Shown here: positions 37,361 to 46,869 of the stretch, in pieces
Layout: every line of letters begins with the position of its first letter
How positions within the stretch are numbered: the first letter of the stretch is position 1
Source: Thermococcus sp. AM4
GTDB taxonomy: Archaea; Methanobacteriota_B; Thermococci; Thermococcales; Thermococcaceae
Direction of reading: 5' to 3'
Assembly: GCF_000151205.2 (NCBI RefSeq)
Contig: NC_016051.1
Coordinates: 682,001 to 746,000, forward strand
Length of the DNA: 64,000 bases
The notes under the pieces: generated by a model
Told to the model about the DNA's origin: nothing
The model's input: only the letters and a program-made list of their open reading frames with translations
The model's database searches: none
Program-made: the position numbers and the translations under genes

Positions 37361-37729
37361 ATGGCTTACCACAGGGGAAACAGAGGTAAGGGTAAGAGGA
37401 ACAATCAGGAAGGGGAGGAGATAATTCGCGTTCCCCTCCCGGACAGGAGCAAGGGACAGCTCTTCGGGGTTATAGAGCAGGCCCTCGGAGCGGGCTGGAT
37501 GGACGTCCGCTGCGAGGACGGAAAGGTCAGGAGATGCAGGATTCCGGGCAAGCTCAAGAGGAGGATGTGGATGCGCGTTGGCGACGTGGTCATCGTTCAG
37601 CCCTGGCCGGTCCAGACCGACAAGAGGGGCAACATAGTCTACCGCTACACCAGAACCCAGGTTGACTGGCTCCTCAGGAAGGGCAAGATAAGCCAGGACT
37701 TCCTCACGGGCGGCGAAGTGCTGTTCTGA
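37361..37729 (+). CDS. Translation initiation factor 1A (aIF1A)
   Basis: A 122-residue OB-fold factor that helps place the initiator tRNA and mRNA on the small subunit. It has the basic N-terminal tail ([10 protein letters not shown]), the OB core [34 protein letters not shown], and the [14 protein letters not shown] strand, then a C-terminal helix. GGTGATGCTC before the third methionine of the frame sets the start. It is the first gene of the ribosome-maturation run with rio1 and the KH protein. Confidence 0.95.
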   Translation: MAYHRGNRGKGKRNNQEGEEIIRVPLPDRSKGQLFGVIEQALGAGWMDVRCEDGKVRRCRIPGKLKRRMWMRVGDVVIVQPWPVQTDKRGNIVYRYTRTQVDWLLRKGKISQDFLTGGEVLF

Positions 37730-37749
37730 AAGCTCCTTCAGTGGTGGCG

Positions 37750-38526
37750 ATGCGCGAAGAAGCCCTGGAACGAGAGATCGAGGAGATACTGGGTCTCCGG
37801 GAGAGAAGGGAGAAGGACAGCGAGCTCTACAAGATAGCCAACGAGGTCTTCGACAGGACGACCAAGGAGACTTTAGCTTACCTCCACCGTCGCGGTAAAA
37901 TCGAGGAGCTCTACGGGGTAATAAGCACCGGCAAAGAGGCCAACGTCTTCGCGGGAGTTGACGCAGAGGGCAACAGGGTAGCGGTGAAGGTTTACAGAAC
38001 TTACACCACCGAGTTCCGGAGGATATGGGAGTACCTCGCGGCGGACCCGCGCATCGGCTACCTGCCGAAGGACATGAGGAAGCTCGTCTTCGTCTGGACA
38101 CGGAGGGAGTTCAAGAACCTCCAGAGGGCGATAAAGTACGCCGTTAGAGTTCCTGAGCCGATAATCTTCCGCAACAACGTCCTGGTAATGGAGTTCATTG
38201 GCGATGAGATGCCCGCTCCAAGGCTGAAGGACGTTGAGAGGGAACTTGAGAAGAAGGACTTCGAGGAACTCTACGATTACCTCATCGGCGTCATCGAGAG
38301 GCTCTGGAAGCGCGGTGACATGGTTCACGGCGATTTGAGCGAGTACAACGTCCTGCTCTGGGACGGGCCCGTTGTAATAGACTGGTCGCAGGCCACCGTT
38401 AGGAGAAACCGCATGAGCGTTGAACTGTTAAAGCGCGACCTGAGGAACGTTACCAACTACTTCGCGAGGAAGGGGGTTGAGGTTGAGGATTACGAGGTTA
38501 AGCTCCGCGAGCTGATTGAGAGGTGA
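37750..38526 (+). CDS. rio1: Atypical protein kinase/ATPase Rio1
   Basis: A 258-residue RIO1 kinase that acts late in small-subunit assembly. It shows the ATP loop ISTGKEANVF, the lysine in VAVKVYRT, the RIO1-type linker FVWTRREFKNL, the hinge LVMEFIG, the catalytic HGDLSEYNVLL and the metal motif VIDWSQAT. GTG 37741 and ATG 37750 are both possible; GGTGGC lies just before the ATG. The next gene begins four bases after its stop. Confidence 0.95.
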   Translation: MREEALEREIEEILGLRERREKDSELYKIANEVFDRTTKETLAYLHRRGKIEELYGVISTGKEANVFAGVDAEGNRVAVKVYRTYTTEFRRIWEYLAADPRIGYLPKDMRKLVFVWTRREFKNLQRAIKYAVRVPEPIIFRNNVLVMEFIGDEMPAPRLKDVERELEKKDFEELYDYLIGVIERLWKRGDMVHGDLSEYNVLLWDGPVVIDWSQATVRRNRMSVELLKRDLRNVTNYFARKGVEVEDYEVKLRELIER

Positions 38527-38530
38527 GAGC

Positions 38531-39229
38531 ATGGACGAATTTGAGAGACTCCTGAAGAAGTACGAGCGCGTTGATAAGGACGGAAAACCGATTGAAGAGC
38601 CCGAAGAGGTTGAAATCGATTACCTCGCCGAGGGTGAGCAGGAGGAGTTCGTCAGGATCCCCAAGGAGAGGATAGCCGTCCTCATAGGCAGGAAGGGCAA
38701 GACCAAGAGGGAAATCGAGGAGCGCACCGGGACCAAGATAGAGGTCGACAGCGAGACCGGAGAGGTCTTTATAACATCCACGAAGGAAACCAAGGACCCG
38801 CTCGCGGTCTGGAAGGCGAGGGACGTCGTGTTAGCCATTGGAAGGGGTTTCTCGCCGGAGAGGGCCTTCCGCCTGTTTAACGAGGGTGAGACGCTCGAAA
38901 TCGTGAACCTTACGGATATCGTCGTCGGGAACGAGAAGAACGCCCTGCCAAGGGTGAGGGGTAGAATCATCGGAAGGAGAGGTAGGACGAGGGAGATCAT
39001 CGAGGAGATGAGCGGTGCCGACGTTAGCGTTTACGGGAAGACCGTCGCGATCATCGGCAACCCGATTCAGGTCGAGGTTGCCAGAACGGCTATAGAGAAG
39101 CTCGCCAAGGGCTCGCCCCACGGAGTCGTTTACCGCTACCTCGAGAGGAGAAAGAAGGATCTGGAGCTCGAAAGCTCCGCCTACTATGAGGCCCTTGAGG
39201 GCGAGCCCGAAAGTCTGGAGGAGGAATGA
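38531..39229 (+). CDS. KH-domain RNA-binding protein, Dim2/Pno1-like
   Basis: A 232-residue protein with two KH domains. The first has IAVLIGRKGKTKREIEE (about residue 55) and the second RGRIIGRRGRTREIIEE (about residue 150), each with the GxxG loop. This is the archaeal counterpart of Pno1/Dim2, which binds near the 3' end of small-subunit rRNA. Its place right after Rio1 supports that role. The acidic first 45 residues and C-terminal tail are probably flexible. Its stop overlaps a possible ATG of top6B. Confidence 0.92.
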   Translation: MDEFERLLKKYERVDKDGKPIEEPEEVEIDYLAEGEQEEFVRIPKERIAVLIGRKGKTKREIEERTGTKIEVDSETGEVFITSTKETKDPLAVWKARDVVLAIGRGFSPERAFRLFNEGETLEIVNLTDIVVGNEKNALPRVRGRIIGRRGRTREIIEEMSGADVSVYGKTVAIIGNPIQVEVARTAIEKLAKGSPHGVVYRYLERRKKDLELESSAYYEALEGEPESLEEE

Positions 39230-39231
39230 GC

Positions 39232-40914
39232 ATGGCCGAGGCAAGTCAGCTCTTTAAGGAGTTCAAAATCCAGAGCGTCAGCGAGTTCTTCAGGCGAAAC
39301 GCGGCAATGCTCGGCTACACTGGCAAGGTCCGCTCGCTTACGACGCTCGTCCACGAGGCCGTTACGAACTCGCTGGATGCCTGCGAAGAGGCCGGAATTC
39401 CACCCTACATAAGGGTCGAGATTGAGGAACTCGGAAGGGAGCATTACAAGGTTGTTGTTGAGGACAACGGCCCGGGAATCCCGGAGAAGTACATAACCCA
39501 CGTCTTCGGAAAGATGTTAGCTGGAACGAAGGCCCACAGGAACATACAGAGCAGGGGCCAGCAGGGTATCGGTATAAGCGGTGCGGTGATGTTCGCCCAG
39601 ATAACGAGCGGAAAGGCAACGCGCGTGATCACTTCAACGGGCGACGATATAATCGAGGCCTGGGTAAAGATCGACGTCGATAAGAACGAGGGTAAAATCG
39701 TCAGGAAGGAGAAACACCCCAACCCGGACGGCTGGCACGGGACGAGGATAGAGCTCGAGGTCAAGAACGTCAAGTACATGCGCTCGAAGCAGGGTGTCTA
39801 CTGGTACCTCAAGCTCACCGCGATAGCGAATCCACACGCACACATTGAGCTCATCGAACCGGATGGAAAGCTCATAGTCTTTCCTCGTTCGAGCGACGAG
39901 ATTCCTGAACCGCCTGTTGAGATGAAGCCCCACCCGAAGGGTGTCCTGACGGACGACGTCTACAGGATGGCCAAGAAGACGAAGAGGCAGAGCGTAAGAC
40001 GCTTCCTGATCGGCGAGTTCTCGAGGATAAGCGACAAGAAGGTTGACGAGCTCGTCGAGTACATAGCGGCATTAAGGCTCATCAAGAAGGTCGAGGACAA
40101 GAAAATCCAGGAGCAGCTCTACGAGAGGCTCATGAAGGGAGAGGTCAAAGCCGTTCTCCGCTCCTTCAGGGGCTACACCAAGGTCGTCAAGCAGGTCGCT
40201 AAGATGATGGAGAAGCCGCCCGAAAAGTTAACGTGGCACGAGGCCGAGGAAATAGTCGAGGCCTTCAAGTACATGAAGTTCCTCGCCCCGCCGACGCACG
40301 GCCTCAGGCCCATAGGCGAGGAGAACATTGAGAAAGGTTTGAAGGGAATCCTCAAGCCGGAGTTCGTGACAGCCGTAACGAGACCGCCGAAGGTTTACTC
40401 CGGTGGAATCCCCTTCCAGGTCGAGGTCGGTCTCGCCTACGGCGGTGAGATACCGAGCGGTTTCGAGCTCCTCCGCTACGCGAACCGCGTTCCGCTCCTC
40501 TTCGATGCAGGCTCGTGTGTGACCACCCAGGCGGCCCGTTCGATAGACTGGAAGCGCTACCGCGTTGACGACCTCGACAGAACCCCGCTCGTGCTCATGA
40601 TTAACGTCGTTTCAGTCCACGTCCCCTACACCGGAACCGGAAAGCAGAGCATAGCGAGCGTCGATGAGATTTACAACGAGATTCGTCTGGCCATAATGGA
40701 CGCGGCGAGAAGGCTGCAGACTTACCTCAGCGGAAAGCACAGGCGCCTTTACCAGGTCAAGCGGAAGAAGACCTTCGAAAAGTACGTGCCCGAGATAGCG
40801 AGGGCTCTGAGCGTTCTCACGGGTGAGCCGGAGGAGAAGATTAGGGAGTACTTCATCAGGTTTATAGAGAGTCACTTTGCCTCCAAGGGGCAGGAGGTGA
40901 GCGAGAATGCCTAA
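39232..40914 (+). CDS. top6B: DNA topoisomerase VI subunit B
   Basis: A 560-residue ATPase subunit of the type IIB topoisomerase. The GHKL fold is clear: [11 protein letters not shown] (metal/ATP Asn), EDNGPGIP, and [14 protein letters not shown] transducer domain with the lysine in GTGKQSIAS follows. It binds ATP and closes around the second DNA duplex. ATG 39232 follows GGAGGA at seven bases; ATG 39226 is the alternative. The frame overlaps top6A by eight bases. Confidence 0.97.
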   Translation: MAEASQLFKEFKIQSVSEFFRRNAAMLGYTGKVRSLTTLVHEAVTNSLDACEEAGIPPYIRVEIEELGREHYKVVVEDNGPGIPEKYITHVFGKMLAGTKAHRNIQSRGQQGIGISGAVMFAQITSGKATRVITSTGDDIIEAWVKIDVDKNEGKIVRKEKHPNPDGWHGTRIELEVKNVKYMRSKQGVYWYLKLTAIANPHAHIELIEPDGKLIVFPRSSDEIPEPPVEMKPHPKGVLTDDVYRMAKKTKRQSVRRFLIGEFSRISDKKVDELVEYIAALRLIKKVEDKKIQEQLYERLMKGEVKAVLRSFRGYTKVVKQVAKMMEKPPEKLTWHEAEEIVEAFKYMKFLAPPTHGLRPIGEENIEKGLKGILKPEFVTAVTRPPKVYSGGIPFQVEVGLAYGGEIPSGFELLRYANRVPLLFDAGSCVTTQAARSIDWKRYRVDDLDRTPLVLMINVVSVHVPYTGTGKQSIASVDEIYNEIRLAIMDAARRLQTYLSGKHRRLYQVKRKKTFEKYVPEIARALSVLTGEPEEKIREYFIRFIESHFASKGQEVSENA

Positions 40915-42067
40915 ATCCAAGGCAATAAAGCGAGAGAGGCCCAAGGAGAAGTTCTCCTACGACCCGAGAAAGGTGCTCAGCAAGCTTGAGGAGTACGGAA
41001 GGAGCGTCCTTGAGGCTATCAAGGCCGGTAAGAACCCCTACTTCGACATACCGACGCGCGGACTCAACAACGTATACTTCGACGAGAAGAGCAGGCTAAT
41101 CAGGATGGGCGACAAGCTTTCGAGGCGCTACTTCCTCAACGTGGCTCACGCAAGAAAGTTCATGCAAACCTTGCTCATAATGGCCTACGTGAAGAGGCTC
41201 GTCGCCGAGGGCAAGCACGCGAGCCTTCGTGAAGCCTACTACGCCAACAAGCATACCATCCCGGGAACGAAGGAGAACACCTTCGAGGACCAGCGCGAGA
41301 GCGACCCGATTATCGAGGATTTGGAGAGAATGCTCGGTGTCCTGCGTGAGGAGATGCACATAACTGCCGACAGGCGCGGTTACATCTACGGCGACATAGT
41401 CATTCGCGACGGAGAGGACGAGTTTAACGCTTCAAAGCTCGGAAGCGGTGGCTGGGCGGTTCCCGGAACGGTGGAGCACATTCAGTTCCCTGAGATAAAC
41501 GTTGATTACGCCCTCGTTGTCGAGACCGCCGCTATGGCCGACCGTCTCATCGAGGAAAAGTTCCCGAAGAAGGAGAAGGCTCTAATCATAGCGACCCAGG
41601 GACAGGCCTCGCGTGGCGTTAGAAGGCTTATCCACAGGCTCCACTACGAGGAAGGCCTGCCAATCATCGTCTTCACAGATGGCGACCCCTACGGTTGGTA
41701 CATCTACTCCACCATAAAGCAGGGCTCGATTAACCTCGCCTACCTCAGCGACAAGCTGGCAACCCCGGAAGCGAAGTTTGTGGGAATGACGATGGACGAC
41801 ATAAAGCGCTACGGCCTTGAGAACGTCACCGAGAAGCTCAAGGGGATTCCTCCCAACAAGAAAGGCGGCCCGACGGGAGACTACAAGCGCATTTTGGAGG
41901 AGATGGAGTACCCCTGGTTCCAGAACAGGGAGTGGCAGAGACAGCTCAAGATGGCCCTCAAGTGGGGTGTCAGGATTGAACAGCAGGCTCTAGCTAATAA
42001 ATCCCTCGAGTTCGTCGCCAAGGAGTATTTACCTGAAAAGATAAACAGCGGTGATCTGCTGCCATGA
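40907..42067 (+). CDS. top6A: DNA topoisomerase VI subunit A
   Basis: A 386-residue Spo11-related subunit that cuts DNA. The catalytic tyrosine is in [10 protein letters not shown] (about residue 107), and the Toprim acid residues are in [10 protein letters not shown] and [11 protein letters not shown]. It pairs with Top6B to relax and decatenate DNA. It overlaps both neighbours, which secures equal expression with Top6B, and its TGA overlaps the ATG of the DUF530 gene. Confidence 0.97.
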   Translation: MPKSKAIKRERPKEKFSYDPRKVLSKLEEYGRSVLEAIKAGKNPYFDIPTRGLNNVYFDEKSRLIRMGDKLSRRYFLNVAHARKFMQTLLIMAYVKRLVAEGKHASLREAYYANKHTIPGTKENTFEDQRESDPIIEDLERMLGVLREEMHITADRRGYIYGDIVIRDGEDEFNASKLGSGGWAVPGTVEHIQFPEINVDYALVVETAAMADRLIEEKFPKKEKALIIATQGQASRGVRRLIHRLHYEEGLPIIVFTDGDPYGWYIYSTIKQGSINLAYLSDKLATPEAKFVGMTMDDIKRYGLENVTEKLKGIPPNKKGGPTGDYKRILEEMEYPWFQNREWQRQLKMALKWGVRIEQQALANKSLEFVAKEYLPEKINSGDLLP

Positions 42068-43314
42068 CGACCACCGAGGAGCTCGTCGCCCAGGTCAACA
42101 AGATACTCGACGACATCGGGATAGACATGGCCGGGTTATTTGAGAATCTCAACGTTCCAGAGCTGGTCTACCGCCTCAACAGAAACCTCGCGATACTCGG
42201 CGAGCTCCAGGAGGAACTCGAAAGGCGCGTCGGAGAGGTTCCGTCCGCCCCGGCCTCCTATGACAAGAAAAACCGCGATCCCCACCTCCAGTGGGTTTAC
42301 AGGAAGAAAAGAAACCGTCTCCTCGCCCTTGAGAGGTTAAAGTCGGCGATAACCGCCCACAAGATGGCCCTCGCCCTGATTTCGGCCAACTACACCTTCA
42401 AACTGGGAAAAAGGGAGCTGAAGGCCGAGGAGCTGAAACCCGAGCACCTGCCGAAGGTCAGGGCCGTGGCAAAACCCGTTCAGCTCGGCAGGCTTGAGGT
42501 CCTTCCGCACCTCGCCTACTCGGGGGACGTGCTCAGGCTCTTGGCCAGGGAGAGCATAGACGTCAGGGAGCAGTTCAAGCTCATAAAGGGCAAGCTCAGG
42601 GAGAAGGGGACCGTCCAGACCAAGAGCCTCAGGATAGAGGTCGAGTACTTCGAGGAAAACAGGCTGAAGAAGACCCGTCTGGACCTCCCGGCGGACGCTG
42701 ACATAGAGGCCGAGCTGAGAAAACGCTTCGGCAGAAGGTTCCGCTGGAGGATCCTCAGCTTCGTCAAGACGAAGGGCGTGCTCATAAACAACCACTACAC
42801 CGTTGACAACCTCGCCTTAGCCTACGCCTCCCTCGATCCGGAGAGGGGAGCCGAAAAGCTCGGCCTCGACCTCTTCCGCTACTACTTCCTGACATCCGAG
42901 ACGGAGAGGCAGAGCCTCGGCCTCTATCCCGACATAAGGCTCTGCATCGACTGCCACTACTCCATCTTCGACCTCCCGTTCAGGGGCGAGGGAGATTTCA
43001 AAACCGGCTACGGGAGCATGCTGATAATCCGGAAGTGTGAGATGGAGGGCCAGCTCTCGGGGAAGAGGGCCGACATAAGCACAATTCCCAACTACGTCCT
43101 CGGGGGCGTTCTCCTCTATGGAATGAGCGGCTGGGACGAGAAGAAGGTCGCCGAAGTCCTCGCGATCCCCCTTGAAGAGCTGGAGGAGGGACTGAAGAAG
43201 TTCGTTATTTCCGGCCTCCACAGGGTCATCTTTACGAGAACGAGATCAAAAGATTTGAGAAGTTCATGCCCAAGAGCGACCGGGCAAGGAGTTCCTGGCG
43301 CTCCTGCAGGGTGA
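42064..43314 (+). CDS. DUF530 family protein, C-terminus frame-disrupted
   Basis: A 416-codon frame. Residues 1 to about 389 are well behaved and match the archaeal DUF530 pattern (unknown function; [46 protein letters not shown]). After HRVIF (about 43233) the frame turns into low-quality Arg/Pro/Ala sequence. Another frame continues sensibly as [17 protein letters not shown], as if one T had been lost from a T-run, and a further shift near 43286 gives [12 protein letters not shown] therefore take the last ~25 residues as artefact and the gene as frameshifted or misread. It starts on the stop of top6A. Confidence 0.7.
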   Translation: MTTTEELVAQVNKILDDIGIDMAGLFENLNVPELVYRLNRNLAILGELQEELERRVGEVPSAPASYDKKNRDPHLQWVYRKKRNRLLALERLKSAITAHKMALALISANYTFKLGKRELKAEELKPEHLPKVRAVAKPVQLGRLEVLPHLAYSGDVLRLLARESIDVREQFKLIKGKLREKGTVQTKSLRIEVEYFEENRLKKTRLDLPADADIEAELRKRFGRRFRWRILSFVKTKGVLINNHYTVDNLALAYASLDPERGAEKLGLDLFRYYFLTSETERQSLGLYPDIRLCIDCHYSIFDLPFRGEGDFKTGYGSMLIIRKCEMEGQLSGKRADISTIPNYVLGGVLLYGMSGWDEKKVAEVLAIPLEELEEGLKKFVISGLHRVIFTRTRSKDLRSSCPRATGQGVPGAPAG

Positions 43315-43519
43315 GGGAATGAGGGTGAGGTCAAGGCCCGGAACACGCCGAGCTCATACGAGCTCGGAGAAGCTCGGGCTGAGTGACGAGTCTACATAAC
43401 TCGCCCACGAAGAGATAGTGTGAGATCCTCGAAACGCCCCACGTGCGCAGATAAGCTGTCCGCCGAGCCTTTACCCAAAGGTCTCGAAGAAGATAATCCA
43501 CGCCCTGTCTCAGATAGGC
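43315..43519 (+). pseudogene. Frame-broken coding remnant between DUF530 and the HTH gene
   Basis: No frame is open across this stretch, yet short coding-like pieces appear in different frames (VKARNTPSSYELGEAR at about 43330, LAHEEI at about 43403, LYPKVSKKIIHALSQIG from about 43469 into the next gene). This pattern fits several indels in one longer DUF530-HTH gene, or an assembly of poor quality here. No RNA motif was found. Confidence 0.45.
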
Positions 43520-43723
43520 GTGCAGCTGGTTCCCGAGGGCTACCCGAGGGGGAGACCGAGGAAATACGACGAAAAAACTGTTCGGGAGATACTCAGGATG
43601 CTCTCCTCCGGAAAGGGGCCGAGGGAGATAAGCTCCTCGCTCGGAATCCCACTCAGGACGGTTTACTACCTGATTGAAAGGGCCAGAGAGGTGGAGGAAT
43701 GGCCCTCAGAGTTAAGGCGGTGA
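43520..43723 (+). CDS. Helix-turn-helix DNA-binding protein (Hin/resolvase-like HTH), possibly a C-terminal fragment
   Basis: A 67-codon frame from GTG, though its reading frame is open back to 43424. It reads YPRGRPRKYDEKTVREIL, then a clear helix-turn-helix (GPREISSSLGIPLRTVYYLIERA). The basic GRPRKY arm before the HTH is like that of Hin-type recombinases and some regulators. It may be a small regulator of its own or the end of the broken DUF530 gene. It overlaps the DUF4129 gene by 25 bases. Confidence 0.6.
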   Translation: MQLVPEGYPRGRPRKYDEKTVREILRMLSSGKGPREISSSLGIPLRTVYYLIERAREVEEWPSELRR

Positions 43724-44469
43724 CCCTCTTCTCATTCCTCCTTCTGGCGATGGCGCTCCTGCTCGGTCCCTCAGTTAGGAGTGGTGTAACCGCAGTAAAC
43801 CTCGACATCCTGTACCTCCTCTGGGCGATAGTCTCGTTCTCGCTCCTGGGCTACGCCCTCTCCTCAATCCGGGTTAAGGTCATCAGGCGGAGGAGAAAGA
43901 GGAGCCGGTACGCCATAATCTCGGGTCTGCTCTGGCTACTTGCCATCGGCGTCGCGATCTACTCCTTCCTTCACCCGGCTGAGCCCGAGTGGACTCCCGG
44001 CAACGAAACTGGGATCCCGGAGAGCGGGCCCTTCGAAACGATGCGCGGGGGCCTCAGCGTTTTCTACAAAACCGTCTCCCCGTATCTGTACGTGATCCCC
44101 TACGTTCTCCTCATCGCGATCCCGATTATCGTGTACCTCAGGCGGAGAAGATCAAGGGCCGTTCTATTCTCGAAGGCGCGGTTCGATCCCGAACTCAGGT
44201 ATCAGGATATAACCGGATCTCCCAGGGAGAAGATCATTCGGATGTACCGGAACGTCGTCGCGGGCCTAGTCATCAAGGGCTACCCATACAGGAAGAGCTG
44301 GACCCACCGGGAACACGAGGAGAAGCTCCGGGAGATATTCCCCGATCTGGACGATCTGGACACACTGACAAGGCTCTTCGAGAAGGCCAAGTACGCCGGG
44401 AGGGTAGAGCTTGAAGACCTTGAACGGGCCGCCGAGAGTTACGAAAGACTGATGGGGTTCCTCAAGTAG
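43699..44469 (+). CDS. Membrane protein with C-terminal DUF4129
   Basis: A 256-residue protein with three to four membrane helices (about residues 8-24, 36-56, 72-90, 130-150) and a soluble C-terminal domain with the DUF4129 pattern (SPREKIIRMYRNVV, then HREHEEKLR). DUF4129 proteins often accompany transglutaminase and MoxR/DUF58 genes, none of which is here. GTGGAGGA precedes the ATG inside the end of the HTH frame. Confidence 0.78.
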   Translation: MALRVKAVTLFSFLLLAMALLLGPSVRSGVTAVNLDILYLLWAIVSFSLLGYALSSIRVKVIRRRRKRSRYAIISGLLWLLAIGVAIYSFLHPAEPEWTPGNETGIPESGPFETMRGGLSVFYKTVSPYLYVIPYVLLIAIPIIVYLRRRRSRAVLFSKARFDPELRYQDITGSPREKIIRMYRNVVAGLVIKGYPYRKSWTHREHEEKLREIFPDLDDLDTLTRLFEKAKYAGRVELEDLERAAESYERLMGFLK

Positions 44470-44514
44470 GGTTTAAAAGGCCACGCCGGAGATAAGCTCA
44501 AGGAGGGATTGAGG

Positions 44515-45318
44515 ATGACGATAGAAACCCAGGAGGAAACCCCGAGGATTAAAGAGCCCCTGCGGCGCGTTGGAATAACGAACCTCAGGAGCGTAGCGAA
44601 GATAAACTGGAAGGGAAAGGTCTACACCTTCCTCCCGCTCTTCGAGATAACGATAGACCTCCCCGCGGAGAAGAAGGGCATACACATGAGCAGGCTCGTG
44701 GAGAGCGTGACCGAGGCCATGAGCGAGGCCGTTGAGGAAGAGGTCAGGGAAGCCCACACGTCCCTGGAAGACCTCGGAAGGGCGATAATAGGCCGCCTTG
44801 AGGGGAAGCACCCCCATAGGAGGGCCGAGGTGTGGATCAGAACCCATCTCATCATACCCCGCGAGACCCCCGCGAGCGGAAAGGTCAGCTACGAGCCGTA
44901 CGATGTGGAGGTCGGGGTGATAAAAAACGAGGACGGAACGTTTGAGAAGGTCCTGAGGGTGAAGGTTATCGGGAACACGGTCTGCCCCCACGCGATGGCG
45001 AACAACGAAGGGAAGACCCACATTCAGCGGGCCGTTGCTGAGCTCGAGGTCAGAACGGCGTTTGAGGAGAACGTTGCCCTTGAGGACATGATAGAGGTCG
45101 TCGAGAGCTCCTTCAGTTCACCGACGTACACCCTCCTGAAGACCGTTGACGAGAACGCGGTGGTCAGGAGGATGTTCGAGAATCCGAAGTTCGTCGAGGA
45201 CGTTGCGAGGGAGATATTCTCAAAGGCGAGGGAGCGGTTCAAGGGAAAAATACACGTGAGGGTCATAAGCAACGAGAGCATTCACAAGCATGATGTAATA
45301 GCCGAAACGTGGAGCTAA
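44515..45318 (+). CDS. mptA: Archaeal GTP cyclohydrolase MptA
   Basis: A 267-residue FolE2-type enzyme that turns GTP into a cyclic dihydroneopterin phosphate, first step to modified folates such as methanopterin-type cofactors. The metal-site cysteine is in [13 protein letters not shown], with HMSRLVE and EVWIRTHLI as family marks. GGAGG eight bases before ATG 44515 sets the start; TTG 44509 is less likely. A TATA-like GTTTAAAAGG (44471-44480) suggests its own promoter. It meets the convergent GTPase with a four-base overlap. Confidence 0.92.
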   Translation: MTIETQEETPRIKEPLRRVGITNLRSVAKINWKGKVYTFLPLFEITIDLPAEKKGIHMSRLVESVTEAMSEAVEEEVREAHTSLEDLGRAIIGRLEGKHPHRRAEVWIRTHLIIPRETPASGKVSYEPYDVEVGVIKNEDGTFEKVLRVKVIGNTVCPHAMANNEGKTHIQRAVAELEVRTAFEENVALEDMIEVVESSFSSPTYTLLKTVDENAVVRRMFENPKFVEDVAREIFSKARERFKGKIHVRVISNESIHKHDVIAETWS

Positions 45319-45881
45319 CGTCCCCCCGCGTACATGGCCATGTGGGCTATCCGCTCCAGGAGCTCGTTGAAGCCCTCGTAGGTAACGAGCGAAAGAGCAA
45401 GTGGCTCCTGCTCCAGCCTCTTCTTTATGATTTCCCTGAGCTCTTCCACGCGCTCCCTCGGAACGAGGTCGATCTTGTTGATAACCACGATTATCGGCTT
45501 GTCGTAGCGCATCTTCAGCATGTGGTGGAGCTTCTCCATCCCCCTGTGGAGGCCCACCGTCGCGTCAACCATGTGGATTATTATGTCCGCCGAGACTATC
45601 TCGTCTATGAGCTCTTTGAACTTCTCCTCGCTCAAAACCTTCCCGCGAAGCTCAAGCCTCGGGTCGAAGAGACCTGCAGTGTCGATGAGCACGAACTCGT
45701 CCGCCCCTCCAAGGGGGTTCTTCATTCCCTTGGGTATCTTCAGCTTTCCAAAGCGTCTCCGGATTATCCCCTTCGTCGTTCCGGGCAGGTTTTCTACCTC
45801 GCTTACCCTACCCCCGAGGAGGGCGTTCATGAGGGTCGATTTTCCAACGTTTTCGGCACCGATGATCGCAACCTTTATCAA
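45315..45881 (-). CDS. Small Era/Der-like GTPase
   Basis: A 188-residue TRAFAC GTPase. G1 is [13 protein letters not shown]2 lies in LPGTTKGI, G3 is [10 protein letters not shown], and G4 is VINKIDLVP. There is no extra domain, so it is shorter than Era or Der. The start is unusual: TTG 45881, with GGAGG seven bases before it, and the product then begins IKVAIIG. The open frame runs far upstream, but that part crosses the divergent gene. The role is unknown; relatives act in ribosome assembly. Confidence 0.87.
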   Translation of the reverse strand: MIKVAIIGAENVGKSTLMNALLGGRVSEVENLPGTTKGIIRRRFGKLKIPKGMKNPLGGADEFVLIDTAGLFDPRLELRGKVLSEEKFKELIDEIVSADIIIHMVDATVGLHRGMEKLHHMLKMRYDKPIIVVINKIDLVPRERVEELREIIKKRLEQEPLALSLVTYEGFNELLERIAHMAMYAGGR

Positions 45882-45956
45882 CTTCCCACCTCCGCAAGGT
45901 TTATCGCACCTATCGAAAATTATCCTAACGGTTATATAACTGCCGGAGGGGTGGGG

Positions 45957-46271
45957 ATGGCCAAGAGGGTTAAGATGGGGCATCACTATTACTACATCGT
46001 CACTCCCGAGGACCTGAAATCCGGGGCGTTCAAGGGCAAGAACGTTGTCGTTGAGGGAGTTATAGCCGACAAACCCTGCGTTGAGTTTCTCCCGATGGAG
46101 CTTCCAAGTTACAGGACGACGTTCCTGCTCGAAGGGATCAAGGTCGAGTTCTCGGGGAGCCCCTGCATCGGGATCGGCGAGAGGGTTAAGGTCTACGGCA
46201 GGTTCCTCGGGGACGGGATAATGGCTACCGCTGTGGAAACGGAGCGGGCGATCTTCACAACGGAGGAGTGA
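45957..46271 (+). CDS. Small OB-like protein, unknown
   Basis: A 104-residue protein with a predicted five-stranded barrel: NVVVEGVIADKPC, YRTTFLLEG, IKVEFSG, ERVKVYGRFLGD and IMATAVETERA. This resembles nucleic-acid-binding OB folds, but I cannot name a family. Two cysteines (KPCVEF, SPCIGIG) may pair or bind metal. A TATA box (GGTTATATAAC) and GGAGGGGTGGGG before ATG 45957 mark the start. The HD nucleotidase follows by three bases. Confidence 0.8.
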   Translation: MAKRVKMGHHYYYIVTPEDLKSGAFKGKNVVVEGVIADKPCVEFLPMELPSYRTTFLLEGIKVEFSGSPCIGIGERVKVYGRFLGDGIMATAVETERAIFTTEE

Positions 46272-46273
46272 CC

Positions 46274-46828
46274 ATGCTGGAGCTGTTCTTGGAGCTCGGA
46301 AACCTGAAGAGGCTCCCGAGAACGGGGTGGCTCCTGAGGGGGATCCCAAATCCAGAGCCCATAGCGGCCCACTCCTACAGGGTCGCCATGATAACCCTCT
46401 TTCTGGCCGATGAGCTCAAATCGAGGGGCGTTGAAATCGACGTCGAAAAAGCCCTCAAGATAGCCCTTCTCCATGACGTCGGCGAGGCAAGGATAACGGA
46501 CGTTCCCCTGCCGGCGCAGAGGTACTTCGACAAAGTAAAGGGGGAGGTTATAGCGCTGGAGGAGATGCTGAGCGTTACAGGCAGGGGGGATGAATACCTC
46601 GGCCTGTTCCGCGAGTACGAAGAGGAGCTAAGCCTCGAAGGAAGGCTTGTGAAGTTCGCCGACAGGCTGGAGATGCTGATCCAGGCGTTCGAGTACGAGA
46701 AGGCCGGCTTCAGGAACCTCGACGAGTTCTGGGGCGTCGTTGAAAAGCTCAGGGAGAGCGAGTTCTACGACCCCTTCAGGGAGCTGGTTGAGGGGCTCGT
46801 GGAGCAGAGAACAACCTTTAAAAAGTAA
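46274..46828 (+). CDS. HD-domain 5'-nucleotidase (YfbR-like)
   Basis: A 184-residue COG1896-type phosphohydrolase. The metal residues are visible: AAHSYRVAM (first His), LLHDVGEARITD (HD pair with Glu and Asp) and KFADRLEML (last Asp). Relatives remove phosphate from deoxynucleoside monophosphates. GGAGG seven bases before ATG 46274 favours it over GTG 46268, which overlaps the stop of the OB-like gene. The two are clearly co-transcribed. Confidence 0.88.
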   Translation: MLELFLELGNLKRLPRTGWLLRGIPNPEPIAAHSYRVAMITLFLADELKSRGVEIDVEKALKIALLHDVGEARITDVPLPAQRYFDKVKGEVIALEEMLSVTGRGDEYLGLFREYEEELSLEGRLVKFADRLEMLIQAFEYEKAGFRNLDEFWGVVEKLRESEFYDPFRELVEGLVEQRTTFKK

Positions 46829-46869
46829 TTTCTCAATAATTGATCTGAGCAACATATTGGGGTGGTACG

